This document shows positions 11,011 to 22,889 of a stretch of 64,000 bases of DNA, piece by piece (position 1 is the stretch's first letter; each line of letters starts with the position of its first letter). The notes under the pieces were generated by a model. The model saw only the letters and a list, made by a program, of their open reading frames with translations, was not told the origin of the DNA and made no database searches. The DNA is from Brasenia schreberi (lineage: Eukaryota > Streptophyta > Magnoliopsida > Nymphaeales > Cabombaceae): NCBI GenBank assembly GCA_036023115.1, contig JAYKKT010000073.1, positions 13,145,001 through 13,209,000 on the forward strand, in the 5' to 3' direction. The position numbers and the translations under genes are program-made.

Positions 11011-12323
11011 AATTTGATCATCATATTTCACGAAAAGTAACATTTCAAAGAAATATGATATTCAATCAAAGATTAGAAAATGCATACAGGGAAGCATATC
11101 AATCATCGAATACTATGTTGAAGTCATAAGCTTCTGGGATGAACTTCAGTACTACACCCATGGAGAATGCTCACACTGCTTCAAAACTAGAAACGTTGAA
11201 TTAGAAGAAAAAAATGTATTTAAGGCAAATGTTCTTTGCAGTAAAACACTACGATCTTTGAGAGTAGTGTATTCCTTGTTTATCAAAGAGGAAGACATGA
11301 AAAATCTAGAGAAGGAAGAAAGACTGGAGATAAATCAGTATTTGTCAACCTACGACAACAAGGAAGCAGCCATGGGAGAGGTGGTGCAACTTCTAGTGGT
11401 CGTGGATGTGGATATTGACGCTCAGATGAGGACAAGTTGAAGTGCTCATATTGTGAGAAGTCACGATATACTAGGTAACAATAGAGGGATTTAATTGGTA
11501 AACCATCACATCTCAAGAACAATGCATACCAAACAAGCTCTTCAAACACAATGAAGACTGAGAATAGTATCCTTTCCTAGATATTGAAGCAACTTCAAGA
11601 CATGGGTAAATCCAAAGAGAGACAGGAATCTACCTTAGATTTGCAAGCCTCCTTGGTTCATGCATCTAGCTTTAATGTCATGAATTCCATTGGTTTGTCT
11701 TCATCCACTTCTTGGGTTATTGATTAAGGGGCTACTCACCATATGAATGGTAATAAGAACATCTTCAACTTAGCATGAATATATGAAATGTGATAGTAGT
11801 GTAAAGTTAGCATATGACTCTTATATATATGTATCCTAGGAAAAGGGATTGTGAGAACGCCCATTGGCAATCTACCCTCAATTTTACATGTTTTTAAATT
11901 TCCTACTAATCTCCTATCTGTACATGCTATTACTAGAGAGCTAAATAGTCCACTTATATTTGATGAAAATGATTGTGTTTTTTTCATAATCAGAGAACAG
12001 AGAGGATCATTAGGCATGATAGAGTTAGAGGAGTATACATGTCACCATCCAGTTCTGAAATTGAAGACTATAGTTCCATAGTTAAGTTTAGATATGGTTG
12101 GTCAATCTTTTGAATAAGAAACTTGTCAGAAAGTTAAGCATCATAGAGCTAGCTTTCCTTGCAATGAGTCTAGGAAAACAAATCATTTTAAGCTTGTACA
12201 CTCAGATGTATGGGGTTTGAGTCTTGTGGTTGCTATGTCAGGCTATAGATACTTTGTTACCTTTATTCATGATTGCACTAGATTCACAATGGTTTACTTA
12301 TGAAAAATAAGAGTGAAGTTTCA

Positions 12324-12560
12324 ACTATACAACAACAACAACTAAGTCGTTTTCCATACTAGACAGGGTCGGCTACATGGATTCTTTGTTTCCACATAGC
12401 CCTATCATGTGCCATGTTAGCAGTTAACTCACAATAAGCTAGATCATTCTTTATTGTTTCTTTCCAACACTTTTGTGGTCGTCATCTACCTCTTTTAATA
12501 CTTTCCAAATTTAATTTTTCATACCTTCTTATAGGTTTTGCTTTTGATCTTCTTTCTATA
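12324..12560 (-). mobile_element. RTE LINE 3' fragment inserted in copia integrase
   Basis: It begins with (CAA)n, the reverse complement of the RTE (TTG)n tail, followed by the conserved CCATACTAGAC end block and the start of the C-terminal coding block. The copia integrase reading stops at 'KNKSEVST' on the left and resumes with the LDNGGE block to the right, so the LINE entered after the copia element. Confidence 0.75.
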
Positions 12561-13478
12561 TTTCCATTATTTCACAAATTTGTGGTGATTCAATTTCAAT
12601 ATACCATTAAATGCATCATATTGGATAATGGTGGAGAATTGAGTAGAATGCAAGTATCTCAAGAATCATGGTATAGTTCATCAAACATCATGGTCATATA
12701 CACCAAAACAAAACGGAGTAACAAAGAGGAAAAATCGACACATCCTAGAAATAGTTAGAGTTCTACTAATTGGAAGTAATATACCTAAGATATTCTGGGG
12801 AGATGTAGTTCTAATGGCTATCTACCTTATAAAGAGAACTCCTACTGTACTACGAGGAAAGATTACACTTCAGGTCTAATGCCTAATAAAATAATGTTTG
12901 ATATTTCCCTCAAGGTATTTGGATGTGTATGTTATGTTCATGATCATTCAAGGCATAAAGTCGGTCGGATGCAGGTGGGTTTATACCATAAAGTATAAAG
13001 CTCATGATAGTATTTACATATATAAAGCATGTATAGTTACAAAGGGCTACAGTCAAGCTTATGAGTTAGACTATACAGAAACCTTTGTACCAATTACAAA
13101 AATGACAACTATTAGAGTAATCATCAGTATAGCTGCAAACAAAGGGTAGAACCTATTGCAACTAGATGTCAAAAATGCATTCCTATTCCTCCAAGGGAAC
13201 TTGAATGAAGAGATCTATATGAACCTACCACCTCGAACAAGTAATGCCTACATAGATAATAGTGATTGCAAACTCAAGAAGGCCATGTATAGACTGAAAT
13301 AATTACCCCGTACACGGTTTGAAAGATTCAGTGATGGAGTCATGAGCCTCGGGTTTACCAAAAGTATAATTGTAAGGAAAGGAGAAGGCATTTGAGTCTT
13401 GGTTGTATACGTTGACGATATCATATCACTGGAGAGAATGACAATGAAATTAGATAGTTAAAGGGTCAACTACTCTCC

Positions 13479-14016
13479 TTGTTTGATATGAAAAATCAGG
13501 GACCTCTCCATTACTTTTTAGGGATTGAAGTCTTGAAGAATTCAAGGGGCATCTTCCTCACTCGGAGAAAATATACCTTTGACTTACTAAGGGATACTCA
13601 CATGCTAGATTGTAAACCAACAAGTGTACCTATGGAAAGCAATATGAAATTAAGTGCCCATACAAAAGAAGCATTGAAGGAACCTGGTGAATACTAAAGA
13701 TTAGTGGGACGGGTTATATATTTGACTATTACATGCCCAAATATCTCCTATGTTGTAAGTATGGTATGGTCTCGTGTATACAACTCACAATCATTTAAAT
13801 ATTAAAGTATATGCAGATGCTAACTGGGTAGGATTAACCGATGATAGAAGGTCTACCTCAGGAAACCTTACTATGATAGGTGGTAACATAGTCTTGTGGA
13901 AAAGCAAAATACATACTGTAGTACCTAGATCTTCAACAAAGGCAGAGTATAGAGCAGTTACACTTGATTGTGTAAAGCAATTGTTGAAGACAACATTACT
14001 TAGGATATTATTATAA
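13479..14016 (+). pseudogene. copia reverse transcriptase/RNase H remnant
   Basis: Two open pieces carry the end of the copia reverse transcriptase and the RNase H: HYFLGIEVLKNSRGIFL, RKYTFDLL, CKPTSVPMESN, then YADANWVGLTDDRRSTSG and RSSTKAEYRAV. A TAA at 13695-13697 separates them. The C-terminus beyond 'AEYRAV' does not match the family. Confidence 0.75.
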
Positions 14017-14332
14017 TTTATTTTTCTTATTATGGGCATTTTTATCGTTTTGATGTAAGGTCCATTATATAAGAATTTGATGTTGTAATAGAGATTAGGG
14101 CAGTACACAATAGAAGAGAGAGAAGGGGGGGCGACCCTCCTTTCATCTTCTCCCTCTTATGTTCTTCCTCTCGTTGCATGGTGCCTCCGATTTTCAATAT
14201 GGTATCAGAGCCACGAAAGAGCATGTATGCACAGACCTAATCGATGGCGGAGGCAAGCAGTGATCGAATAATGTAGAGGAAGACAATGACGAAAATTTGA
14301 TTTTCAACATGGTATCTCTGTAGAGAGAGATG

Positions 14333-16600
14333 TGTAGACGCCCAAAAATTTTCTCAAAAGATTTGATATTTTAGAAATTTTACCTTTTTTTAAAAAAAAT
14401 TGCGATTTTGGGTCTTTTAAGTATTTTTAAATAAAGACACCTTAAACGAACTCATTTCTGCACCAAAATTTTGTAACAGCCTCAAAATAAGGGTAAATTG
14501 TATCCTTTTAAAAAAATTCAATTTTGACAAATTTCGTAACAACCTCAAAATAAGGATAAATTGTATCCTTTTAAAAAAATTTAATTTTGACAATGGGCCA
14601 AAAAATGATTGCTTTACCCTAAAGCCCAAATTGTTATGCCTTTTTAAATGATTTCATTCAAAGAAATGATGGTTTTAAACAAGTTTCCTCAAAGAAATAA
14701 ATGAGGATGAGACATTCAGAACCAAACCTAAAAATGTTTGCAAAATGTCAAATTTGCAAAAAACCTTTGAAATACAAATCAAATCAAAATCAAGCCTCAA
14801 AAACTCGTCCAATTGAGGATAGTCCTACTCTGGGACCCTACACCCATTAAAGGGTTAAAGCGATCTCAAACCCTACACTCAAGCGCTAAAGAGGTTCAAG
14901 ACCCTACACCCAACAAAGGGTTAAAGTAGTTGAAATGGTAAAAACTAACTCACGGGGCGAAAACAGGTTGTCCGTGCAAACACTGGAAATGGAACTCGGT
15001 TGTTTTCAAAAGTATTTGAAAATTTTGATAGAACTCGTTGTTTTCAAATATATCTCAAACAAAATGATTTTAAATAATCAAAAGAAATATTTGAAATCAT
15101 GAATCTGAAATCAAGATTCAAATCTAATTCAAGGGCAAAACCGGAAATCAAACTAAATGTGGACCAAGACAAAGGACCTAGTCTCGAACGGGCTAGGAAA
15201 GTTGAAGCCAAGATGGGGTAGGCCAAATCAAGAGTCTAAGACAAGGGCTAAGGAAGACCAAGGGTCGGACCTAGTCTCGAACGGGCTAGGAAAGTTGAAG
15301 CCAAGATGGGCTAGGCCAAATCAAGAGTATGCCGGACCAAGCCACGACTTCATCAAGTATGGCACCAAAAGGAATGACCTAGTCGGGTCACCCCCGATTG
15401 CACCTAGTCATCTGAACTCCCTTTGCCGATTATTACCAAACCACGCCTAGGTCACATGAAGACCATGTCGTACCTAACCCTCACCACATGGGGCTAGACT
15501 CACCTTGGTTAAGGGGACCACTAAGAGGCCCACATGAAGCCATGTGGACAGCCAAGAGATTATATCAAGACTTAGGCTCCAACAGATCCAATTCGAGATC
15601 CACCAAAAGCCTATAAAACCTTAGGGGTTGGTTTCCACCATTCATGAACATTGAAGGAATGTGGGAAAGAGCCTAAGAGAGAGAGGGAGAGGAAAAGAGA
15701 GAGAAGAGAGAAAGAAAGAGAGGATGATCCTCTCCATTTCTTCCACGATTGGTACCAAGGAGGCTCATATTGTAAGGTCGACACTCTCCTCCCTTCTTTA
15801 ATTCCTTCTTCCTTGCTTTCATTCATTAAAAGGGGTTGTATTAATGGAGCAATTATCTCCCCCCATGATGTAATAGAATAGATATGCTGCCCATTTCATT
15901 TCATTACATTTATGCGTATTACTTGTTTGATTTCAAGTTTTTCCTACCTCTCTATATGATATACTCTCTTATATCTTCTAATTCCCTCGATGCTTAAGCT
16001 ATAAATATATTTCAATTCATTTCCTTCAGTCATTTACTTTAAAATTATTGTGATTAGTCTTTTAATTTCGAACGAAATGCATTTATGTATGTTTTAAACA
16101 CGGAAATATGTTTTCAGCATCTTGCATTTGTCTCATGTTTTATTTTTCATTTTTGTCTCTCTTCTCCAAATGATCTAAAATTTTGTATACCAAATCCCCA
16201 CACACAAGTCCACTTATAATAAAATTTTCACTTATAATAAAATTTTTAAGAATTTTAGGATCGTGCAGCCACTTAAATAAAATAAGAAAAAGTCAGACAA
16301 ATTAAAAACCAAGTCTATCCAGTCTGTACTTCCTACAACAAAGGTTGAGTAATCATCTCATAACTTTGTTTGCAGTGAACCAAATACATTGAAACTAGTC
16401 TCATTGGAAAGCTTACATCCATAGCTTTCTAACAACACTAAATTCATAGAAATCGGAGATATTCACTTTGAGATACAATGTTTTTCTAAACCTCTTTATT
16501 TCTGTAATAGGTTAGTTTCGAACGCCTGCATAGAGGCACATTTTTTATTTAATTCTCCATAATCATAGAACCAAAAAATGGAATAAAAATAGTTCCTGAA
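14333..16600 (+). mobile_element. Large LTR-like unit, copy 1
   Basis: Starts TGTAGACGCCC at 14333. It includes a 93-bp-period duplication (15174-15328), a TATA-like CTATAAAACC near 15612, a purine-rich GAGAGAGAAAG block, and the phrase GGGGTTGTATTAATGGAGCA before a polypyrimidine 'ATCTCCCC' signal at about 15835. The same phrase follows a TATA-like CTATAAAAAGG in the second copy at 23340-25586, and the two also share the ACACACAAG..CTTATAATAAAATTTT region and a TTTCTGTAA block. No protein domains were seen; this fits a long LTR or non-coding (LARD-like) element. Confidence 0.5.
15174..15328 (+). repeat. Duplication with 93-bp period
   Basis: A block of about 62 bp beginning GGACCTAGTCTCGAACGGGC at 15174 recurs at 15267 with almost no change. 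It encodes nothing recognised. The high identity suggests a fairly recent unequal exchange. Confidence 0.85.
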
Positions 16601-16667
16601 TCTCCATATTTGTGTTTACTCACTGTAAAATTTTTGTGAATTTTGGAGATTCTGAAATGGTTCAGAA

Positions 16668-16940
16668 TCTCGCAATCCATCCAAAATCCATCGTTTCAAT
16701 TCGCATTGTGTGTTTAACGGAGTCGTTGAAGCACGAGACGACTGGTTTGTTTGGGAAGAAAGCAACGACTTCTGGAAATTGATTGTTGGAAATCAAAGAA
16801 ATCCCTCCAAATCATGCAATACACAAACAAATGGGTATATCTCATAGCTCTCCTCTTGCACCAGAACCTCGCAATCCACCCAAAATCCATTGTTTCAGTT
16901 CGCGTTGTGTGTTCAACGGAGTCGTTGAAGCACAAAGGAT
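16668..16940 (+). repeat. Direct repeat of about 70 bp, 195 bp apart
   Basis: The block 'CTCGCAATCCA(T/C)CCAAAATCCAT..' ending 'GAGTCGTTGAAGCAC' occurs at about 16670-16733 and again at 16866-16931 with few substitutions. The second copy abuts an RTE tail. Confidence 0.75.
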
Positions 16941-17207
16941 AAAATGAGAGAATATCATTTAAGATGGTTTGGACATATACAAAGAAGATCAAAAGCAAAA
17001 CCTATAAGAAGGTATGAAAAACTAAATTTGGAAAGTATTAAAAGATCTAGAGGACTACCACAAAAGTGTTAGAAAGAAACAATAAATAATGATCTAGCTT
17101 ATTGTGAGTTAATTGCTAACATGGCACACGATAGGGATATGTGGAAACAAAGAATCCATGTAGTCGACCCCATCTAGTATGAGAAAAGGCTTAGTTGTTG
17201 TTGTTGT
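16938..17207 (+). mobile_element. RTE LINE 3' fragment
   Basis: Matches the last 270 bp of the 28.6-kb RTE: MREYHLRWFGHIQRRS-type coding, then the stop after 'VVDPI', then TAGTATGAGAAAAGGCTTAG and a (TTG)4 tail. The 5' truncation is typical of LINE insertion. Confidence 0.85.
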
Positions 17208-17454
17208 AATTTAATATACATGTGCCACATAAAATTTATTATTTGTTTTTCTTAGAAGTTAGAAGTAGAATTTTTTTATTTAGTTTGATTTATATTTATG
17301 AAAGAAGTGGTTGTGTTTCTTGATATTTCTTAGAAATTAGAGAATCTATTATATATATATATATTAATCATAAATAAAAATATACCGCTAAATTTGCTAT
17401 ATCCCTGCTACCACTATATGAGGGTCGACCGCTAACAACCCGCTACTCGCTAAT

Positions 17455-17790
17455 GATAATATAGCTTCTTAGCAAGTTGAGCATTGAGAGTATCTTCGTC
17501 CTAACTTGAGAGAGTGTGTTGAATACTAAGCTAGATTAGCTGTAATTAATCGGATCTTGCTGTAATTTTCTATTTCTAGTGGCTCGTTGTACTAGGACTG
17601 CTAGGGGCATAATCGTTTTTCAAGTTAAAACATTATGTATATATACTAATTGGCAGCTGCCCATTAGGTTAAGGAAAATAAAAAAGAGAGAATGTAGCAG
17701 CCACCCACCAAGAAGAGAGGGCGATGACGCCCTATCTCATCTTCTCCTTTGTTTTTCTCTAAAATTGTTTTATTTAGTTGATATTCAACA
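17455..17790 (+). mobile_element. copia 3' end: last pol codons, purine tract and 3' LTR
   Basis: Before the LTR the frame reads SKLSIESIF.. and a stop, the usual copia pol C-terminus, followed by a purine-rich ACTTGAGAGAGTG. The LTR (17517-17790) starts TGTTGAATACTAAG and ends TATTCAACA. It is related to the LTR at 8045-8395 but in opposite orientation. The rest of the element is missing. Confidence 0.75.
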
Positions 17791-18384
17791 ATATACATAT
17801 CCATGTATAAGTCAAAACACACAAGATGCAAAACATACGCCCACATACATAGAGTAAAATATAGGTACACTCAAAGGTCTGAAAATATCAACGTCAAAGA
17901 ATATGTGAATACACGCACATAGTAAAAATTGGGTATCTGCTAGGGACCAAGAATATCTTTCTCCTGGCATGAACACTGCTCAGATTGCTATGTATCCAAC
18001 TAAACAAACACAAACTAAAGAGTCGAGTCCCTATGACTATCCACTTTAAAACAATCTCAGAGTATATACATTGCCACTAGAAAAAACATAACAGAATTTA
18101 GTTGATTTTTTATCCTCATCTTTTAGAAAGAGGCTCTCCACTGTAATGTACGATCGATATGAAAAGTTGATGAGGCCAAAGAACAAGGAGAGAGTTTCAA
18201 AGCAGAAAGTAAAAAAACAAAGTACCAAACATGAGAAAAATGACGAACTCCAGAAAGGAAAAGGAAAGCAGACCTTGTTATTAAAAAAAGAAGTTACCGA
18301 AGAAACACCCATGAAACAAATTATTGATAATTAAGATTAAGAGAATATGAAGGAAGAAGTTTGAAAATAAAAAGAAAGATGACC

Positions 18385-18525
18385 AACAACTAAGCCTTTT
18401 CCCATACTAGATGGGGTTGGCTACATGGATTTTTTGTTTCCGTAGAGCTTGATTATGTGCCGTGCTGACAATTAACTCAACAAACTATATCATTCTTTAT
18501 TGTTTCCTTCCAACACTTCAAAGCA
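18385..18525 (-). mobile_element. RTE LINE 3' terminal fragment
   Basis: CAACAACTAAGCCTTTTCCCATACTAG and the following GGTTGGCTACATGG are the reverse complement of the RTE end. Only about 140 bp remain. Confidence 0.8.
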
Positions 18526-18910
18526 AAAGAAAGAGTTTCACAAAAATAATAAACTGCTGTTCCATATCAATGATGTGGCATAAGTGCACAAAATTCAATA
18601 ACTTTCAATACGGGAGTGGTCATTCAACCCAAAGGATTTAAACAATAGTCATCCAAGTATCAACTTAAGATAATAGTAAGAGTACCATGACTCGAGAAGA
18701 TGAAAGAAGCGTGATCCTAGTCGCTCATGACCTTCCGCGTCAAACCTAAGAGATGTCCCATGGCAGTAACCATGTTAGTGGTCCAATGCTTCAAATTGTG
18801 AAATGGAAAGCAAGCATGATTAGACCAATCGATACAGCATCCTAAATTATTTCAAGCAAGCAAATAAAGGATTGTAGATGCTCTAAACAATCAACCAACA
18901 ATTTTCTTAC

Positions 18911-18983
18911 CACCTACTCATAGGTCCTAGATACATTGAACAAGAAGGATCAGTTAAGCAAAGAATCTGATGTAGCAATCGCC
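18911..18983 (-). CDS. Candidate internal exon, unidentified gene
   Basis: On the minus strand the acceptor GTGTTGCAG is followed by 73 nt open in one frame (RLLHQILCLTDPSCSMYLGP near its centre), ending at a consensus donor GTG|GTAAGA. The codon frame leaves two bases at each end. A possible upstream exon lies near 19460-19420 (a leucine-rich ILRSTLLQLLEIQ, weak donor). This may be an upstream part of the chain at 5129-7046, with a large transposon-filled intron between, but no phase-matching partner was found to prove it. Confidence 0.4.
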
Positions 18984-19199
18984 CTGCAACACAAAGAAAG
19001 ATAAGTTTTAATGGAAACAAGCAACATTACTTAACTAAATAAAATTATATGACAAGTCCATCGATAATAAACATCCAGATACATTGCAGAGGATTGGCAA
19101 CACTTTGAATCCACAGAAAGACGTACATTGTCAGCACTTGATACGTGGATGCTTGGGAAGTAGATGAAGCAATAAACATATCAAAGATTTTAGAACCAA

Positions 19200-19300
19200 C
19201 AAAAAAAACCTTGAAACATCGCATGCTAATATGTATGTGTGTGCATGAGCATGAGCATGTGTATGTGCTTATGTGCACGTGTCTACGTGCATATGTAAGA
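19200..19300. repeat. (GTGCAT/ATGTGT) low-complexity tract
   Basis: A run of alternating purine-pyrimidine TGTGTG, GCATGAGCATG and ACGTG motifs at 19228-19290. The open frames across it are artefacts of the repeat. Confidence 0.6.
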
Positions 19301-19865
19301 AAACTGTTACACGTAACAGCTACAAGAAAGTTGATTTCCTTGTTACAATCACATAAATATCACTCAACTATTCAAATTTCAAACTGTGATAGCCTTTCAC
19401 ATTATGAGAAGCTGCAACCTGGATTTCTAGCAACTGTAGGAGAGTTGATCTCAGAATTCTGCATTTGTTCAAATACAAATTGATTGTTTAAAAAGCATAC
19501 TTTTGTTGCATATCCTGAATCCTAGTCAGAGTTTTTTTTTTCCAAGACAGAACTTCTTGTATAATTGTATTACACAGTCGAATGCTGTCATAAACTGAAA
19601 AACACAACTCCAGAAGCATATATAAAAGGTTGTTGATCGGTCAGCTACAGTTTTTACATGTTAATACACACACAAATGTTTACCTGTGAAAGTACGCCAT
19701 TTTGACAAGTCATACAGTTGGGTATGATTTAAGAGATGATCATGTTTTTTCTGTTGCATGTGTGAACATTCCTAATAAAGACCATTAAAGTAAACAAAAC
19801 GGTAAGGTTAGCTAACAGATATGCGAGAACCCTCAAAAGCAAAAAAGAAAATCGCAATATAATTT

Positions 19866-20217
19866 TGTTAGAACATATGGGCCGCCAGGGCCAGGCCCTG
19901 ACAGAGCTTGGCCCATCGGGCTGTCAGGCCAGGGCCAGGGCCACAAGTTGGGGGCCCAACGGTCACCAGGCCCCAATGGCTAGAATTTCTAGCTGTTGGG
20001 GGCTGGCTATGACCAGCCCCCTCCTCTCTTGTTGGTTCTCCTCTCTCACTTATGTTCTCTTCTATAAATATCACACTAATGTACATATTCTTACAAGCCT
20101 TTTGTGGCTAAATAATATTGATTTTCGTTATATTGTGCCTTTGTTGTATATGCCCTATTGTAGCCTTTTTCTAAAGGCTTTGTGATCTTGAGGTGATATT
20201 CACCGATCTTCCGTTAG
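19866..20217 (+). mobile_element. LTR-like insertion next to the coiled-coil gene
   Basis: Starts TGTTAGAACATATGG. It has a GC-rich palindromic block with repeated GGGCCAGGGCC and CAACGGTC..CTAGCTGTTGG, then a TATA-like TCTATAAATATCAC. This architecture matches the LTRs at 1-250 and 2307-2590, though with low sequence identity. It ends within a few bases of the stop codon at 20218-20220. No target-site duplication was found, so the right boundary is uncertain. Confidence 0.5.
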
Positions 20218-22689
20218 CTACATTGAAGCATAGACTTCGTTACAAACTTTTGGTACCTCTTGGGTGCTCGACTTCAACATCTTGGCCAGTTCTTCTTCCC
20301 AAATTTGCTGTTCTTGCAGATGAACTAAGTCCTGTACATAGAACCCATTATTTTTCCGCTTCTGCATAACTAGGTATCTTGAAAACTAGAACACTTACCC
20401 AAACAAAACAGCAAAGAAACTTGCATTAGAATCCAAATATGCATCCCAACAGTAAAAAATTTAACAGAAATATTGTGTAACTTGTGTTATTCCGCAGAGG
20501 AAGTACAGGACAGTAGTATGTGCATGTCCATGGTTTGAAACGTGACAAAAAGTCCATCAAATTTTAGAAAAGCAGTTTGCACTAAGAATAGGATCAGAGT
20601 CATGGGAGGAGTTGCAAGAACGTGTCTTTGTTTCAGCTCCATGTAAACAGAATTTGCATCCCTCACTCACATGCACACACATGCACACACACACAATCTA
20701 CCTGAAAACATTCAATTAGGTGCTGCTGTGATGTAAGAGAATTCTTTAAAGCCTTAATATTTCCCTCAAGCGCTTCCAGTTTAACTGCAAAGAAAACCAA
20801 AGCTCTAACTTAGCTTAAACCAGTTCTTTTAATAAGAACGTAAACAGCTTTTACATACTTCCAGTAAAAAAAATTTCTGTTGAAACTATCAAAAATATCT
20901 TTTATTCAATTAAACAATAACAAAATGTCTTCTCATGTTCTAAAAGATTATGCATCACGAATGTATACTTTTATGTAATTGCAACTTGAAATAAAATAGT
21001 AAGTACACTATGGTGAACCATATTGAATGGTTAGTTCCCCCTTTTGGATATTAGATTTATGGAAGCCATCTTACATATCTATGTTTCATTTAGGTGTTTT
21101 ATGAAGAAACCTCCAGGTGTACCACTTTCATCTGAAGTCATCTAAACCATGAATCTGATAAGGCCAAGACCAGCATACCATTGGTTAAGAATGGAAAGGA
21201 GCTCAATGTAATTTGCATTCTCTTGCATACTTCTTTTCGGATTTCCCCTTCCAACCAATTGTTCATACCCTGCAAAGCAGAGGAATTAGAGGATTTCTAT
21301 TCCAATCAGCCAAGACAGAATACCCAAAAACGGGAAGAAAACATTTTTCATATGAATTGAACCCCCAGCCAATTCTCATTTCATTATGCTACTTCAAGTT
21401 TGTAGCTATAATCTTAAAACATTAGAGAGTGCATGAAATGTGGCACCGCGATGAGTGACAGACCTTCTCACCAACAGCTTTATGAAAGGATGCTAACATT
21501 ATCAGCAATCCCTGCAAAAGCAAACAAATATAGGAATACATATAAAAATTCCTTTGATGGTACCATTGATTGATCAAGCCATGAACTTAAAACCGAAAGA
21601 CCAAGAATAAATAAGTTTAACAACAAAGATGAAATCCAAGATAATGATCTGATGCAGGCATCATGCCTTGGAATGATAAAAGCTATTATATCTGTTGAAA
21701 GCAAACAAACAAAAATCAAGATCCACATGAAAATGCTTCACTTTTTTAGCACAAAAGAAAGAATCTCATTGACAAAAGAATGCAAACTAATGTTAAACAT
21801 ATCACATGTACCCATCCTGTACAGAGGAATGAGCACATATTGCACCGTATTGTTTAATACTATGTAATACTCTATCTTTTCATTTAAAAGAGAAGAAAAT
21901 TTAAACCTAAAAAGTCCAAAAATTGTATCAGTCAATGATGTATGATACAATATGATATGCACTCTGTGACAAGGTACAATAAAACAACAAATGGGCAAAA
22001 GCCATATAGGTAAACGGATCATATTATCCAAGTATTGTACAAAAATATTATCCTAGCACATCGTACAACATGATACTAAGCATGCATCACTTTTCAGCAC
22101 GAAAAGAAAGTTATGTAACAGAAGTACACCACGCAAACCACTGAGATTTTGACATCTGTTAACAAAACTTCTCTATTATGGGAACTTGTCCCAAACAACG
22201 TCCAGTTAAAATTGGCTTGATTTGATCAAATGTAGAACTGATGAACATCAGCCGTTCAACAGCAATTACATGGTGTGATTCACAAAAAAAGTGAATGAAG
22301 TAAATTTAAGGACACTATACTGTTAGCAAAGCAAATCCAACCACTCCAGATCCATCAGTTTTGATTCCAGCTATTTCACTTTGTTAAGAAATAAATAAAC
22401 AGCCAAGATAATTGTTATTGATTCTGTTTTCACTTGCCGCTTTGTTATATAAAGATCAATTACACCTTTCTCACAGAATACAAAATATACTTTTACTGTT
22501 TGAGACAAGACACCAAGAATGGCATAAAAGCTCCAAAAAGTTTGTGCAAGATCTAAACGAACTACAAAAACATATGAAGACATTGACAAAGGCAATGTGA
22601 GAATGATTTACTTACAAGAAGCTATTAAGTGAAGCACACCACACACCAGAATGTTCAAAGTAAAAATTAAGAAAAGAAATTTTCCTCTG
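20218..22689 (-). CDS. Unidentified two-TM, coiled-coil protein, last six exons
   Basis: I do not recognise the family. Six minus-strand exons join with matching phases and AG/GT borders: 22689-22616 (74 nt), 22370-22321 (50), 21511-21464 (48), 21269-21179 (91), 20784-20702 (83) and 20331-20218 (114, ends TAG). The product starts in mid-protein with a membrane segment (LIFTLNILVCGVLHLIAS), a short Gly/Asp loop (GIKTDGSG), a second hydrophobic segment (VVGFALLTGLLIMLASF), then a charged region (NNWLEGEIRKEVCKRM) and a heptad-like coiled coil (LEALEGNIKALKNSL; DLVHLQEQQIWEEELAKML). The donors include GTAAGT and GTATGC; the donor after exon two is GTATAG. Upstream exons were not found; the LINE and LTR unit at 22890-25586 may separate them. 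The consistent phase over six exons argues for a real gene. Confidence 0.65.
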
Positions 22690-22730
22690 CTATGAATGAA
22701 GTGGATAACAAATTATTTCAACCCTGGATA

Positions 22731-22840
22731 GATTGGTTAAAATGTCCACCAGCAGATTTTTGTGATAAATGGGTATATTAACGCAGATTGGTTAAAATGT
22801 CCACCAGCAGATTTTTGTGATAAATGGGTATATTAACGCT
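22731..22840 (+). repeat. 55-bp tandem duplication, two near-perfect copies
   Basis: The block from GATTGGTTAAAATGTCC to ATATTAACGC occurs twice head to tail, with identity broken only at the last base. It lies just upstream (minus strand) of the first detected exon of the coiled-coil gene. It is either very recent or an assembly artefact. Confidence 0.95.
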
Positions 22841-22889
22841 AACCATGGATATCCAAGTAGATGAGAAGCATGAGCCTTTATGCATGAAT

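Larger units (their letters stand above)
11060..14213 (+). mobile_element. Degenerate Ty1/copia element with LTR and PBS remnant
   Basis: Domains follow copia order: gag-like (about 11060-11560, with a CSYCEKS zinc-knuckle remnant), protease WVID*GATHHM (about 11718), integrase with LDNGGE-type and TPKQNGV-type blocks (12150-12860), reverse transcriptase (GCRWVYTIKYKA at about 12967; VVYVDDI region at 13400), and RNase H (HYFLGIEVLKNS; ADANWVGLTDDRRS; STKAEYRAV). There are many stops. After RNase H comes an LTR-like tail ending TTTTCAATA just before a primer-binding site TGGTATCAGAGCC (14200-14212). That order, PBS after RNase H, suggests a rearranged or tandem copy. Confidence 0.75.

Noticed and set aside
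15651..15881. Glu/Arg-rich open frame
   Set aside because: Translates the GAGAGA purine tract in the LTR-like unit.
18146..18334. Lys-rich 62-codon open frame
   Set aside because: Low-complexity A-rich stretch; no homology or splice context recognised.
19865..20185. 106-codon open frame across a GC-rich palindrome
   Set aside because: Lies in an LTR-like sequence with a TATA-like box; no protein motif.
22412..22600. Plus-strand helix-rich 62-codon open frame
   Set aside because: It falls within an intron of the minus-strand coiled-coil gene and lacks splice partners.
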